Origin: Alkalihalobacillus sp. AL-G
GTDB taxonomy: Bacteria > Bacillota > Bacilli > Bacillales > Fictibacillaceae
DNA length: 64,000 nucleotides
Direction: 5' to 3'
NCBI RefSeq assembly: GCF_030643805.1
Contig: NZ_CP094656.1
Coordinates: 4,091,899 to 4,155,898 of the forward strand
Shown: piece after piece, positions 1 through 9,635 of the stretch
How positions within the stretch are numbered: the first letter of the stretch is position 1
Layout: every line of letters starts with the position of its first letter
The notes under the pieces: generated by a model
The model's database searches: none
Told to the model about the DNA's origin: nothing
Seen by the model: the letters and a program-made list of their open reading frames with translations, nothing else
Made by a program: the position numbers and the translations under genes

Positions 1-20
1 CAATAACTAATCGCCTGTAA

Positions 21-99
21 TTCGTTCGTACAACATTGAGTGATTAGAGTCCAATCTTGTACGTACATTTATTATAAAATAAAAAAACATGCTTGGCAA
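21..99 (-). promoter_or_regulatory. AraR-controlled promoter of an off-window gene
   Basis: Reading leftward, -35 TTGCCA (94-99) and -10 TATAAT (71-76) are separated by 17 bp. An AraR-type palindrome TTGTACGTACA (about 57-69) sits right after the -10, and a second, weaker box (GTTCGTACAAC, 24-34) lies 35 bp further on. The pattern matches the paired operators in front of araD at 5345-5398, so an arabinose-induced gene (transporter or arabinan enzyme are usual) is expected just left of the window. Confidence 0.7.
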
Positions 100-132
100 C
101 GGAATTTTTTAAATCTTTTAAATCTTCATTAG

Positions 133-162
133 AAAAGCCATCCCTTTGAAGGTGATGGCTTT
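133..162 (-). terminator. araR terminator
   Basis: Stem AAAGCCATC / GATGGCTTT with an 11-nt loop, followed on the minus strand by TTTT. It starts 5 bp past the araR stop codon. Confidence 0.8.
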
Positions 163-166
163 ATGT

Positions 167-1297
167 CTATGAAGTGATTTCGACCGGAGTTAAACCCTTT
201 GTGGAATTTCTGACGATAAGCTTCGGATTATAAACAATAGAATGTTCATAAGGAGACTCGACTTTATTTTTGTTCGCCCTAATTTTAATCAACTCTATGA
301 TTGTATCTGCTGCCGCTCTCCCCATCTCGCTTTTCGGGTGAATAATAGAGGTTAATTTTACCTCTGACACTTCTGCTAAGAAGGAATCATCGTACCCGAC
401 AATCGATACATCGCCAGGAACTGTAATTTTTTTAGCCCTTAACAGATTTAGTATTTCAATAACGAGTTCATCGTTATAACCTACAATACCTGTGATCGTA
501 TTATGCTTAGTCGAGATGATTTTTTCTATTTCATCTAATGGTTTAGTATTTTTGTTTTCTGTATCATAAGTGATGATATTTTTTGGATTTAAAGGAATTC
601 CATACTTACGGTGTGCCTTCAAAAAACCTTTCATTCGCCTAGTACCCTGGGCATCATCCGTCTTAAAACAACCAGCAATATCAGTATGGCCTAACTGAAT
701 CAAATGTTCAGCTTGTATAAATCCACCCATCTCATCATCTACAATAATGCTGATGGGTTCCAGCTCATCGTAATAAGCATTGATCATAATGTACGGAAGT
801 CCGAGCCTCTCAAGATTTAAATAATAGCTTATATTTGGGTTCGAAAACGCACTCTTTGTCGGCTCCACAATAACACCGTCAAATGACTGTGATAGTATTT
901 TCTCTAATATCTCACGTTCTTTTTCGGGGTCATTATTGGTGCTGAAAATACTTACCTGATAACCTTCTTGACTAAGACGTGATTCTGCCCCTCTTATGAT
1001 AGACGGAAATATATAATCAGAAATAAATGTCGTAACAATGGCAATGTTCTTTTGATTACTAATCGTCCGGTTGTGATTTTCTTCTGTTCGATCCGCGCAA
1101 AAAGTTCCAGATCCTTGTTCACGATATAACCAGCCTGTGGTAACCAAATCACCGATCGCGAGTCGAACCGTGTGGCGACTAACCCCAAACTCCTTCATCA
1201 ATTCACTTTCTGAATTTATTTTTTGGTGTGGAGTATAGGTCCCATCTATAATTCTTGATTTTATCGCTTGTTTTACCTTACTGTATTTTGTTTCCAA
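167..1297 (-). CDS. araR: Arabinose operon repressor AraR (GntR-type HTH, LacI-type sensor)
   Basis: Transcriptional repressor of L-arabinose genes, released from DNA when arabinose binds. The first ~70 residues are a GntR winged helix (ELMKEFGVSRHTVRLAIGDL); the rest is a LacI/periplasmic-binding-like sensor domain ending with typical VPGDVSIVGYDDS and SEMGRAA signatures. This N-terminal GntR plus C-terminal LacI architecture is diagnostic of AraR. I chose a TTG start (codon 4 of a slightly longer GTG reading) because GAGGTG then lies 6 nt upstream and the protein begins like known AraR proteins. It lies directly downstream of araA but has its own promoter, and its likely targets are the ara boxes at 24-69 and 5345-5398. 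Confidence 0.92.
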   Translation of the reverse strand: METKYSKVKQAIKSRIIDGTYTPHQKINSESELMKEFGVSRHTVRLAIGDLVTTGWLYREQGSGTFCADRTEENHNRTISNQKNIAIVTTFISDYIFPSIIRGAESRLSQEGYQVSIFSTNNDPEKEREILEKILSQSFDGVIVEPTKSAFSNPNISYYLNLERLGLPYIMINAYYDELEPISIIVDDEMGGFIQAEHLIQLGHTDIAGCFKTDDAQGTRRMKGFLKAHRKYGIPLNPKNIITYDTENKNTKPLDEIEKIISTKHNTITGIVGYNDELVIEILNLLRAKKITVPGDVSIVGYDDSFLAEVSEVKLTSIIHPKSEMGRAAADTIIELIKIRANKNKVESPYEHSIVYNPKLIVRNSTKGLTPVEITS

Positions 1298-1366
1298 AGA
1301 AGACACCTCGACTCATTTGCATTCCAACTCATTCGTATAAGTTAAGGATACCACAATGAATTTATA

Positions 1367-1394
1367 TTTATAGCCTCAGACTACTTTATTTCAA
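1367..1394 (-). promoter_or_regulatory. araR promoter candidate
   Basis: -35 TTGAAA (1389-1394) and -10 TATAAA (1367-1372), 16 bp apart on the minus strand, in the 142-bp gap between araA and araR. A degenerate ara-box-like CTTATACGAAT lies downstream at about 1331-1341 and could allow autoregulation, but the match is weak. Confidence 0.5.
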
Positions 1395-1439
1395 TGAAAA
1401 AATACAGCTGCTATTCAAAGCTCTGTATATATATGTCAC

Positions 1440-2924
1440 CTATTTCCACACCGCTTCACTTAGTTTCAATTCAATTTGGAGTTTTCGAGGAACCGTATGT
1501 TCATCGATTACAACGCATTCAATTTTACTCATTTCCGCAAAGTCATATAACTGATCAGCAGTAACATCGAATGAAAAAACCGTATGATGTGCCCCTCCTG
1601 CATAAATCCAGCATTCTGTTGCATCACTTAATGATGGTTCTGGCTTCCACAATACCTTTGCTACTGGTAAGTTCGGTGTCTCTTCAGTCGGTTGCATTGC
1701 ATGAACCTTGTTTACAACAAGTCGGTATCTTCCTCCTAATTCAATTAGAGAAGCCACCACAGCATCGCCACCACGCCCATCAAAAACCAACCGTGCCGGA
1801 TCCTCCTTTCCACCAATATCAAGTGGATTTACAACAATTTTTGGTTTTGTTGCGGATACAGTTGGGCAAATCTCTAACATGTGGGAACCCAATATCATTT
1901 CTTTTCCTGGCTCTAAATGGTACGTATAATCCTCCATGAAGGATGTCCCTTTGTTGCTGGCCATAACCTTCATCATACGAAGCAAGGCTGCGGTTCTCCA
2001 ATCTCCTTCTCCAGCAAAACCATATCCTTCTGCCATTAGACGTTGGGCAGCGAGGCCAGGAAGCTGTTTCATCCCATGGAGATCTTCAAAATTAGTGGTA
2101 AACGCATTATAATTCCTTTCCGATAAAAAGGCCTTCAAACCCAGTTCGATTCGTGCTTGCTCTAGAATGGACTCTCTTATAGGACCAGGTTCTTTTGCTT
2201 CCTCAGGTAGCTGATACAAGTTGGTATACTCTTTGTAGAGAGCTTCTACTTCCATATCTGGAATATTGGCCATTTCCTCTACTAAATCACCAATTCCATA
2301 GTAATCAACTGTCCAGCCGAACTTAACTTGTGCTTCTATTTTGTCACCGTCGGTAACGGCAACATTCCGCATATTATCACCGAACCGTGCTACCCGAATA
2401 TTTCGCCCTTCTACAACAGCAACAGCCGTTTTCATCCAGTTTCCAATCTTTATTGTTACTTCATCATTTTCAAAGTACCCTACAACTACCTTCCGGGGGA
2501 TTTGCATTCTTGTACTGATAAAACCATATTCTCGATCCCCATGAGCCGATTGGTTCAAGTTCATGAAATCCATATCGATGTTTTTCCATGGGATATCACG
2601 GTTAAATTGTGTATGTAAATGTAAAAGTGGTAGTTGAAGAGCTTTTAGTCCCGAAATCCACATTTTTGCTGGAGAAAATGTATGCATCCATGCAATAATT
2701 CCCGCACAGTTTTCATCCAGGTTTGCTTCGAGTATTAATCTATTTATATCATCTGCATTCGTTAATACTTGTTTGAACCGAATCGGAAAAGGTAGATTTG
2801 CATGCTGGTTCATTTTCTCCACGATTTCGATCGAATGGCTCTCTACTTGCTTAAGTGCTTGTTCCCCATACAGCTGCTGACTTCCCGTTAAAAACCAAAA
2901 TTCATATGGTTTAATCTGTAACAT
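1440..2924 (-). CDS. araA: L-arabinose isomerase AraA
   Basis: Converts L-arabinose to L-ribulose, the first step of the cytoplasmic pathway. The 494-residue length is the family norm (496 in B. subtilis). Metal-binding and catalytic motifs are intact: GYGFAGEGDW (Glu), FMEDYTYH (Glu), LGSHMLEICPT (His) and AGGAHHTVFS (His). GGGGGAG precedes the ATG. It is the last gene of the araD-araB-araA operon, 15 bp after araB. This D-B-A order differs from the araABD order of B. subtilis; no arabinose transporter is visible in the window. Confidence 0.97.
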   Translation of the reverse strand: MLQIKPYEFWFLTGSQQLYGEQALKQVESHSIEIVEKMNQHANLPFPIRFKQVLTNADDINRLILEANLDENCAGIIAWMHTFSPAKMWISGLKALQLPLLHLHTQFNRDIPWKNIDMDFMNLNQSAHGDREYGFISTRMQIPRKVVVGYFENDEVTIKIGNWMKTAVAVVEGRNIRVARFGDNMRNVAVTDGDKIEAQVKFGWTVDYYGIGDLVEEMANIPDMEVEALYKEYTNLYQLPEEAKEPGPIRESILEQARIELGLKAFLSERNYNAFTTNFEDLHGMKQLPGLAAQRLMAEGYGFAGEGDWRTAALLRMMKVMASNKGTSFMEDYTYHLEPGKEMILGSHMLEICPTVSATKPKIVVNPLDIGGKEDPARLVFDGRGGDAVVASLIELGGRYRLVVNKVHAMQPTEETPNLPVAKVLWKPEPSLSDATECWIYAGGAHHTVFSFDVTADQLYDFAEMSKIECVVIDEHTVPRKLQIELKLSEAVWK

Positions 2925-2939
2925 ATAGTACTCCCCCTA

Positions 2940-4613
2940 CTAGTAATTTGTTGTAGATTGAATAGCTCGTATACGTTTCATCACATCGTTTTTCCCGCGA
3001 CCAAAATAGTCATGGAGTCTTGAATATTCCTGGTATAATTTTTCATAGATTTCTACATTTTCTGCAATTGGCTCCACTATTTCATCTTTGACTCTCGCCA
3101 TTTTCCTTGCTGCCTCGATAATCGTGTCATATCCACCATTCTCACAACCTGCTGCAACCGCTCCAAACATAGCAGCACCTAACGCAGGAGTATGGAACGA
3201 TTCAGCAACCTTAATCGGTCTATTCGTTACATCCGCATAAATTTGCATCAGCAGCTTGTTTTTATGTGGCAGCCCTCCACATGCATACAACTCATTGACT
3301 TCGATTCCATTTTCATGAAATGAATCTATGATTTTTCGAGTTCCATATGCAGTCGACTCTAGTAATGCCCTATATATTTCTTCTGGCTTCGTTTGTAGGG
3401 TCATACCTATAAGCAATCCACTTAAATCGGTATCCACCAGGACAGAGCGATTTCCATTCCACCAATCGAGAGCTAATAACCCCGTCTCCCCCGGCTGAAA
3501 TGAAGCCGCTTTTTTCTCTAACCACTCATGGATCGTTAATCCTTCTTGATTAGAAGCTTGCTTTACATATTCGGGCACACCCTGGTCTACATACCAAGCG
3601 AAGATGTCTCCAACAGCTGATTGACCAGCTTCATAACCGTATAATCCTGGGATAATGCCGTCTTCTACGACACCACACATCCCCTCTACCTGCTTCTCCT
3701 CATTTCCTAAGAGCATATGACAAATGGAAGTCCCCATTGCAAGCACCATTTTTCCCGGTTCGACTACTCCCATGGCCGGTACAGCTGCGTGTGCATCCAC
3801 GTTCCCAACAGCCACAGCAATACCTTGGTTTAATCCCGTAACCTTTGCCATCGTATCCGTTAGACCACCGGCATTCGTTCCTAACGGGACAACATCACCA
3901 CGAAGCTTTGTGTCAGTTAAGGATTCTAATCTAGGATCTAATGCTCTGAAAAACGATTTAGCAGGATACCCGTTTTTTTTATTCCAAATCGCTTTGTAAC
4001 CGGCCGCACAACTATTCCTAACAAAGTTATCCGTAAGCTTAGAAATTACCCAATCGGTTGCTTCCACAAAGCGATCTGTTTGTTCATAAATATCAGGGGC
4101 TTCATTCAGAATTTGCCAGACTTTTGCGATCATCCACTCAGAAGAGATTTTCCCACCATATCTTGATAAAAACTCTTCCCTAAAATCTTCTGCAATTGCG
4201 TTCAATTGATTTGCCTCATCCTGTGCTGCATGGTGCTTCCATAATTTTACCCAGCTATGTGGGTTATCTTTTAATTTTGGATTAAAACATAAAGGATCGC
4301 CATTGTCATCGATTGGTAGCATTGTACATGCAGTAAAATCAATCCCTAAACCAATTACATCATTTGGATTTACACCTGATTGCTTTATCACAATAGGTAT
4401 GGAATTCTCTAAAACTGCAAGATAATCATGTGGGTTTTGCAGTGCCCATTCATATCCAAGCTCAACCCCTGATTCGGGTAATGTTCCATCAATTACACCA
4501 TGCTTATAAGGTGTGACATGATCGGCAATTTCTTTACCGCATGATAAGGACACCAACACGGCCCTGCCCGATTCTGTTCCATAATCCACACCAATTGCGT
4601 ATTTTTCTGTCAT
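2940..4613 (-). CDS. araB: Ribulokinase AraB
   Basis: FGGY-family carbohydrate kinase that phosphorylates L-ribulose with ATP to L-ribulose-5-phosphate. The N-terminal phosphate-binding motif [14 protein letters not shown] (residues ~8-21) and the C-terminal ACGGLPHKN segment are intact, and 557 residues is full length (about 560 in B. subtilis). Its ATG overlaps the araD stop codon in an ATGA arrangement, so it is translationally coupled to araD. Function and operon position are secure. Confidence 0.97.
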   Translation of the reverse strand: MTEKYAIGVDYGTESGRAVLVSLSCGKEIADHVTPYKHGVIDGTLPESGVELGYEWALQNPHDYLAVLENSIPIVIKQSGVNPNDVIGLGIDFTACTMLPIDDNGDPLCFNPKLKDNPHSWVKLWKHHAAQDEANQLNAIAEDFREEFLSRYGGKISSEWMIAKVWQILNEAPDIYEQTDRFVEATDWVISKLTDNFVRNSCAAGYKAIWNKKNGYPAKSFFRALDPRLESLTDTKLRGDVVPLGTNAGGLTDTMAKVTGLNQGIAVAVGNVDAHAAVPAMGVVEPGKMVLAMGTSICHMLLGNEEKQVEGMCGVVEDGIIPGLYGYEAGQSAVGDIFAWYVDQGVPEYVKQASNQEGLTIHEWLEKKAASFQPGETGLLALDWWNGNRSVLVDTDLSGLLIGMTLQTKPEEIYRALLESTAYGTRKIIDSFHENGIEVNELYACGGLPHKNKLLMQIYADVTNRPIKVAESFHTPALGAAMFGAVAAGCENGGYDTIIEAARKMARVKDEIVEPIAENVEIYEKLYQEYSRLHDYFGRGKNDVMKRIRAIQSTTNY

Positions 4614-5320
4614 ATGTGTGTGCCCCCCTTTTTCTTTTGTCCATAATACGCTTTAGAACCGTGCTTTCGTAAATAATGTTTATCTAAAAGTGCTTGATCT
4701 AATTGAGGGATATTTGAATTTAATTGATACGTTTGGATCGCCATCTTGGCTACCTCTTCTAAAACAACCGCATTATGTACCGCTTCATTTGGATTTTTCC
4801 CCCATGAAAATGGTGCGTGACTGTGAACAAGCACTCCCGGAACATGAGTTGCATCTATATCCTGAAACGTCTCGATAATCACTTTGCCAGTTTCATGCTC
4901 ATAGTGACCATTAATCTCCAAGTCTGTCATCGGCCTAGTACAAGGTACGGAACCATAAAAGTAGTCTGCATGTGTAGTACCTAACGGAGGTATACTTTTA
5001 CCTGCCTGTGCCCAGCTTGTCGACCAAGGTGCATGGGTATGAACAACTCCACCAATATCAGAAAAATGTTTATATAACACGATATGTGTAGGGGTGTCGG
5101 ATGACGGCTTCAAATCGCCCTCAACCACATTCCCATCAAAGTCCACAACTACCATACTGTCTTGATTTAACTCATTATAAGGAACCCCGCTAGGCTTAAT
5201 TACAATCAAATTATTCTCTCTGCTGACACCGCTTACATTCCCCCACGTAAAAGTTACTAAATTATGCATTGGTAAGGCCTTGTTCGCTTCTAGTACTTGT
5301 CGTTTTAGCTCTTCTAACAC
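4610..5320 (-). CDS. araD: L-ribulose-5-phosphate 4-epimerase AraD
   Basis: Class II aldolase-fold, zinc-dependent epimerase making D-xylulose-5-phosphate, which feeds the pentose phosphate pathway. Zinc-ligand motifs [10 protein letters not shown] and HSHAPFSWG are present, as is SSDTPTH. I start it at GTG 5320 rather than the in-frame ATG at 5359: the GTG has GGGAGGAG 10 nt upstream and gives the family N-terminus ([13 protein letters not shown]), while the 13 extra codons would overlap the AraR operator at 5345-5359. First gene of the araDBA operon; 236 residues. Confidence 0.95.
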   Translation of the reverse strand: MLEELKRQVLEANKALPMHNLVTFTWGNVSGVSRENNLIVIKPSGVPYNELNQDSMVVVDFDGNVVEGDLKPSSDTPTHIVLYKHFSDIGGVVHTHAPWSTSWAQAGKSIPPLGTTHADYFYGSVPCTRPMTDLEINGHYEHETGKVIIETFQDIDATHVPGVLVHSHAPFSWGKNPNEAVHNAVVLEEVAKMAIQTYQLNSNIPQLDQALLDKHYLRKHGSKAYYGQKKKGGTHI

Positions 5321-5344
5321 GCTTCCACACTCCTCCCTCTCACC

Positions 5345-5402
5345 ATGTACGTATAACATTCATATTAATTTTTATATTAATATAAATTGTACGTACATGC
5401 AA
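5345..5402 (-). promoter_or_regulatory. araDBA promoter with paired AraR operators
   Basis: On the minus strand, -35 TTGCAT (5397-5402) and -10 TAATAT (5374-5379) are 17 bp apart. One AraR box (ATTGTACGTACAT, 5386-5398) lies in the spacer and a second (ATGTACGTATAACAT, 5345-5359) lies downstream. Their centres are 42 bp apart, i.e. four helical turns on one face, as expected for cooperative AraR binding and looping. Confidence 0.85.
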
Positions 5403-5623
5403 TAAAAAGTAATCAGTCTTAAGTTCTGATCATCTGTTCTTATGATGAAACAATGAATTTCTGTGAAACAAACCTATAAAAAATTTGTATGAATAGAACA
5501 GATAATAAGTGGTTCGATTTCCACGTTGTCGATTATTTATTTATTTTGAGGGCTGGTTAAAGTGAGCAAAAGTGGATAGTTGCTTAGAAAGAGACGAGCA
5601 GACAGGAGTGCCGAGAATTCCGT

Positions 5624-5845
5624 GTGCTGAGGAAGATGTTTGTTATGGTCGATTTAATTATGTCCGGTGACCTCGAGGGATTAGCTCAGTTTGATGAACC
5701 ATACATTGAGGCTGCAAAGCCGGATGGTATTTGGCAATCCCTAGTTTTAGCCGGTGCGATTTCAAAAGAAAATCGTAACAGTGAGTTTTTATCTTATGAA
5801 GCCCCTACATACTTTGGTTTGTTGTGTGCCTCGTATTACCAGTAA
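5624..5845 (+). pseudogene. Unrecognised 73-codon open frame, possibly a gene remnant
   Basis: A GTG-initiated frame of 73 codons in the otherwise non-coding stretch between araD and the secreted protein gene. It has no Shine-Dalgarno sequence, and the frame is open only from about 5584. The protein composition (acidic start, then hydrophobic LLCASYYQ end) looks like coding sequence, but I do not recognise a family. It may be the C-terminal end of a lost gene. The rest of 5403-6050 shows no gene; 5945-6010 has a degraded T-arm-like sequence. Confidence 0.25.
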
Positions 5846-6050
5846 TCAGTTCGGACGGGAATTGGTCCTGTCCCCTCGTTCTGCTTAATTAGTTTTTCCT
5901 ACTTTACGAAAGATGGTGCCTACGGAATATGTATGTGAATGTAGTAGTGGGAAGATTCGAACCCTATGCTGTGAACCACACCTGGCGTTTACGCCAAAAG
6001 AGCCAACCCTACTTTACAGACAAAAATAACGTAATTATCCTATAAAACAA

Positions 6051-6077
6051 GAGCTCCTCATGAAATCCGAGGAGCTC
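6051..6077 (-). terminator. Terminator after the FIMAH-domain protein gene
   Basis: Perfect 9-bp stem GAGCTCCTC / GAGGAGCTC, with TTGTTTT on the minus-strand side. It lies about 120 bp beyond the stop codon at 6200. Confidence 0.7.
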
Positions 6078-6199
6078 AGATACAAGTATGCTAGGGAATG
6101 AACATGACCCTATTTTATATAGGAATCAACTCCTTGCCGCTTTACTTTTTATGTGTAATATCCTTTATAAAGGTACCTGTTTAGCCCTACTTCACTCTT

Positions 6200-8326
6200 T
6201 TATTTTAATGCATTGGCAAGAGAGATTAGAAGATCGGCGTGTTCTTCGCTGATCTTCTTGCTGCTTTGAGCACTTACTTCATGCTGGAATGCAGAAAGAA
6301 TGTTATCATTTGTTTTTGTATTTTTCTTGTCTGCTGATTTCATGGCGTTGATTATTTTTCTTTTTAAAGAGTTCGCAACTCCTTTGTTGGAAACGAAGCG
6401 ATCCACAAGGTTGCTTAAACTATCATAGGTTATTTGAACTTCAAAGGAGGTGGATCCACTGCCTTCATTATCTGCATTGTCCATGGCAGTTGCTTGGAAC
6501 TCATTACTTCCTAGTTTAAAATCATATGCTGGACCTACAATATTTTTACACGTGCTTGATGCAACACCTGAAAGGTTATCTGTTGGCGTGCAAGTAATAT
6601 TCACTTGTTGGTCCACAGTGTAAATGTTGTCATTACCTGTATAAGTGACAATTGGATCTGTTTTATCAATGTTCAAGGATATTGTTTGTAAGGCCTCGTA
6701 ATTACCCGCTTCATCTACACTGAGATAAGAAAGGGTATGTTTCCCATCTTCCTCTTCCGATACATTCACATTGACTACCCCATTTTTTGCTGCGACAGCT
6801 GTTCCGACAGATAAGTTATTAACCCCGAATGCTGAGTTATCCATCGCATAATAAAGCGTCTTCACTCCTGAACCATCCACGTTATCGACGGCATGTAACT
6901 CTACTGTTTGTATCTGGTGCACCCAGTCATTTATATTTGGAGCAATGGCAAGCTTTGCGGTAGTTGTAGGCGCCGTGATGTCATAGATAATCTCAAACCC
7001 TTCCCCGGCCAAATCCTGAAAACCACCAAGTGTCCAGGTATTTGAATGGACTGGAGTCCCCTGACTGATCCAGCTAGTGGCAGCGTTTGGAATAGCATAG
7101 TAAAGCGCTTGCCCAAGTCCAGGGTTATAAGAATTACTGTAAACCGGTCCAAAACTAAATCCAGCATTAAACTCTAACACATCAACATAAAATTGAAACG
7201 CTTTGTTAAGATGGCTGTTGTTACTCAACGTGTTGTGACTAACTGAGAAAACGGGAGTCACATGAAGGATTCCAATATTATTTGCGGTTACTTTTACGGT
7301 ATTACCAGCTACAATACTGGCTTCCGCTCCCGTTCCTTGATTCACCACTTCATTAGAAGAGTTGAGTTCACTCCATGAAACAGATTGATCAAATTGTAGA
7401 GTAATCTTTGGGTTTGGAGTAAACTGATAGTTTTGGTTTAAAGACAGTGTACCTTCCACACCAGCTGACACGGTCTTCCATCCATAACCAGAGACAGTAA
7501 AGTTCGGTGGGATTGGATCACCAACAGCAGTTGCCAATACATTGACAAAGTCTCCTCGTAAATAAACGATGTTTCCATTTCCAATAGCGGTAAGAGTACC
7601 ATCCGTGCTTACCGTATTGAAAAGCTGAGAGTCAGGTAAACCAATATTTCCAGTTAGTCCTGTAATTCCCACCAAGGGGACTCGAGTATCAATTGGAATA
7701 GGTGAACCTACATCAAAACTACCAGCGTTAATATCTATTCCACCTATGTCTCCACCCCAACATTCACCTGTACAAACATTGAATCCAGCAGAAGCATGAA
7801 TGTTCAATGTACCGTTTAATGAGAAATCGGCCGTTGGTTTTGCAACAGAAATTTGAGCAGAAGAATCTGGGTGCCAAAACGTTTCAATGGTTGCCGTGTC
7901 TGTCCCACCTGGTGATGTCACCGTCATAGAGAATTGTGCCGGATAGGTGACATTCATATCACCAAAGGATAGGTTCTTAAGCTTCCCACCAAATCCTAAG
8001 CTTCCGTTTGTATCACCCCAACCTTCACCACCCCATTTTGTTCCAAAAACAGGGTCCTCATCGATACTTCCATCCGATCCAGATTCATTCCATGAAGTAT
8101 ATGGTACAATCGGTAAATCAACACTAGAGATCGAAGGAGTTCCAGGTGCCAACTGACTTTGTCCAGTCGTTTGAAAGGTTTTCGTATAAGTATAAGAGGT
8201 TTGTGTTTGTAATGAGTGGGTTGTGTCTGCTGCATATACTCGTTCGGTGAAGGATGCCGGCAGAAGTAAGGAGAGGCATAAAAGAAGGAAATAATGTCGT
8301 CCTTTTCGGTTTTTTCTTCGTGACAA
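6200..8326 (-). CDS. Large secreted protein with Ig-like (OmpL47-type) repeats and C-terminal FIMAH domain
   Basis: 708 residues, no enzyme signature. Residues 1-32 form a signal peptide (RRKNRKGR basic start, hydrophobic LLLCLSLLLP core, cleavage near VYA-AD). A beta-rich body of ~420 residues follows. Two Ig-like/OmpL47-type modules then cover ~450-620 (SGVKTLYYAMD, DEAGNYEA, DNLSGVASSTC). The C-terminal ~70 residues (from SNLVDRFVSNKGV) resemble the FIMAH domain of extracellular Bacillus proteins. No LPXTG anchor is seen, so release or non-covalent wall binding is likely. The TTG start has GGAGTG upstream. Monocistronic, no functional context from neighbours; an adhesin or polymer-binding role is only a guess. 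Confidence 0.75.
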   Translation of the reverse strand: MSRRKNRKGRHYFLLLCLSLLLPASFTERVYAADTTHSLQTQTSYTYTKTFQTTGQSQLAPGTPSISSVDLPIVPYTSWNESGSDGSIDEDPVFGTKWGGEGWGDTNGSLGFGGKLKNLSFGDMNVTYPAQFSMTVTSPGGTDTATIETFWHPDSSAQISVAKPTADFSLNGTLNIHASAGFNVCTGECWGGDIGGIDINAGSFDVGSPIPIDTRVPLVGITGLTGNIGLPDSQLFNTVSTDGTLTAIGNGNIVYLRGDFVNVLATAVGDPIPPNFTVSGYGWKTVSAGVEGTLSLNQNYQFTPNPKITLQFDQSVSWSELNSSNEVVNQGTGAEASIVAGNTVKVTANNIGILHVTPVFSVSHNTLSNNSHLNKAFQFYVDVLEFNAGFSFGPVYSNSYNPGLGQALYYAIPNAATSWISQGTPVHSNTWTLGGFQDLAGEGFEIIYDITAPTTTAKLAIAPNINDWVHQIQTVELHAVDNVDGSGVKTLYYAMDNSAFGVNNLSVGTAVAAKNGVVNVNVSEEEDGKHTLSYLSVDEAGNYEALQTISLNIDKTDPIVTYTGNDNIYTVDQQVNITCTPTDNLSGVASSTCKNIVGPAYDFKLGSNEFQATAMDNADNEGSGSTSFEVQITYDSLSNLVDRFVSNKGVANSLKRKIINAMKSADKKNTKTNDNILSAFQHEVSAQSSKKISEEHADLLISLANALK

Positions 8327-8696
8327 TTAAGATCACTCCATTTCCTATTCAATTTTTTAAATACATTATATGTTCTTTATAAAGAACTGAGAATCAAAAC
8401 TAATTATATTTAAAAATCCCAAATCCATCAATTCATTTTTTATAAAAACTCGTCGGGATGGTAGAATGCAGTTATTCTAATGAGCAAGTTCTTTTCCGAT
8501 TCACAAATAAAAAAGACAATCTTGCACGAAAATACAAAATCGCCTTTTGATCGTTCTCTACTAAAAACGACCGAAGTATTTGAAACGGTCTCCTTCCCTT
8601 TTTAAACTGTGGTGCGTTAACCCTACATAATGGTGCACGAATTGTCGGGTGAATCTCTTCAAATCCTGATATTCTTTTCATGAAGGAGGGTATGAA
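8327..8696. other. Intergenic, no gene recognised
   Basis: 370 bp between the divergently oriented secreted-protein gene and the AraC remnant. A 69-codon minus-strand frame (8472-8681) has no ribosome site and unconvincing composition, so I do not call it. The right end holds the strong ribosome site GAAGGAGGG (8682-8690) of the next gene. Confidence 0.5.
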
Positions 8697-8969
8697 ATGA
8701 ACTTGATCAAGAACATGAATGATGCACTAACGTACATCGAAGATCACCTTACTGATGAAATAGACTATAAAGAAGTGGAAAGGTTAGCTCTTTGCTCCGA
8801 ATACCATTTCAAAAGGATGTTTTCCTTCCTTGCTGGTATTCCACTATCCGAATATATCCGGCGTAGACGACTTACACGAGCAGCCTTCGAACTGATAGAA
8901 GACGGAGCAAAGGTCATTGATGTTGCCATGAAATACGGGTATACCTCACCAGATTCCATTTCTTGCTGA
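8697..8969 (+). pseudogene. Truncated AraC-family regulator (HTH only)
   Basis: The first 84 residues are a clear AraC-type double helix-turn-helix: [30 protein letters not shown], then [13 protein letters not shown] and [15 protein letters not shown]. Family members continue with a Phe-rich second helix (typically SFARAFQ) and usually ~200 further residues for the effector domain. Here the frame ends right after TSPDSISC and no continuation is found in any frame. The ribosome site GAAGGAGGG is excellent, so this is a once-functional gene cut off at the 3' side, possibly at an island boundary. Confidence 0.7.
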
Positions 8970-9093
8970 ATGCTTCCGAAAAGTAGGACGTCCAATATGG
9001 TAGAAAATTGTGTTACAATAAACACATTCTAAAATATTCCAATATTAGAAGAATTGTAAAATTCCAAAACATATATATGAATAAGGAGTCATT

Positions 9094-9462
9094 ATGTCAA
9101 TAAATAAGATGGTAAAGGCGTATCAAAAAGTATATGAAATAGAAACCAATCTGAGAGATAAAGTAGATAAAAAAATGATCAATCATTATGGTGATAATTG
9201 GTATTCTGCTGCGCCTAAGCGAGAGAAAAAATTACGCATAAAAAAAAATATTAAGAATATGCAACTTTATGAACTTGAACAGTTGTTACACTACAAAATA
9301 TTTGGCAATTTACATAAAAACTATCCAAGATTCATTCAACTCCTAAGGGCAGTTTATCCGCTGAGAAATAAAATTGCTCATTGTCAAGTTTTAACCAACA
9401 AAGAACACATTTTTTTAAAACAAACACACCTTGCTCTTATGCAAGTTATTGAGAAAATATAA
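9094..9462 (+). CDS. Small HEPN-like (Abi/Swt1-type) protein
   Basis: 122 residues, all helical in character. R91-N-K-I-A-H96 fits the RX4-6H catalytic signature of HEPN ribonucleases, embedded in a family-like context (LLRAVYPLRNKIAHCQVL). AAGGAG lies 7 nt before the ATG. HEPN proteins are often RNase toxins in toxin-antitoxin or abortive-infection modules, but no nucleotidyltransferase partner is adjacent, so it may be a solitary effector. No antitoxin-like frame is visible within 500 bp. Domain assignment rests on the motif and helical pattern only. Confidence 0.55.
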   Translation: MSINKMVKAYQKVYEIETNLRDKVDKKMINHYGDNWYSAAPKREKKLRIKKNIKNMQLYELEQLLHYKIFGNLHKNYPRFIQLLRAVYPLRNKIAHCQVLTNKEHIFLKQTHLALMQVIEKI

Positions 9463-9635
9463 TTAATTTATTTTTTTAACTAAAACTTTCGTTTCATTTT
9501 ATAAGGAATGTTTACTTTAAAAGATAGAGGCTATTGTGAGCCGGAAACAATAACTAGATAGCCTCTCAACTGTTTACTGTCTTTAGTTTATTAACAGAGG
9601 GTTGTTTTTCTTTTTCTGTGGAATTTATTTTTATA

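Noticed and set aside
5945..6010. tRNA-like T-arm (GGGTTCGAATCTTCCC on the minus strand)
   Set aside because: The T-stem does not pair and no acceptor or anticodon arm can be drawn; at best a degraded remnant.
8472..8681. 69-codon minus-strand frame
   Set aside because: No ribosome site, unusual composition and no recognisable family.
9520..9570. Hairpin ATAGAGGCTAT / ATAGCCTCT as a terminator
   Set aside because: Stem is good but there is no T-run on either strand; role unclear.
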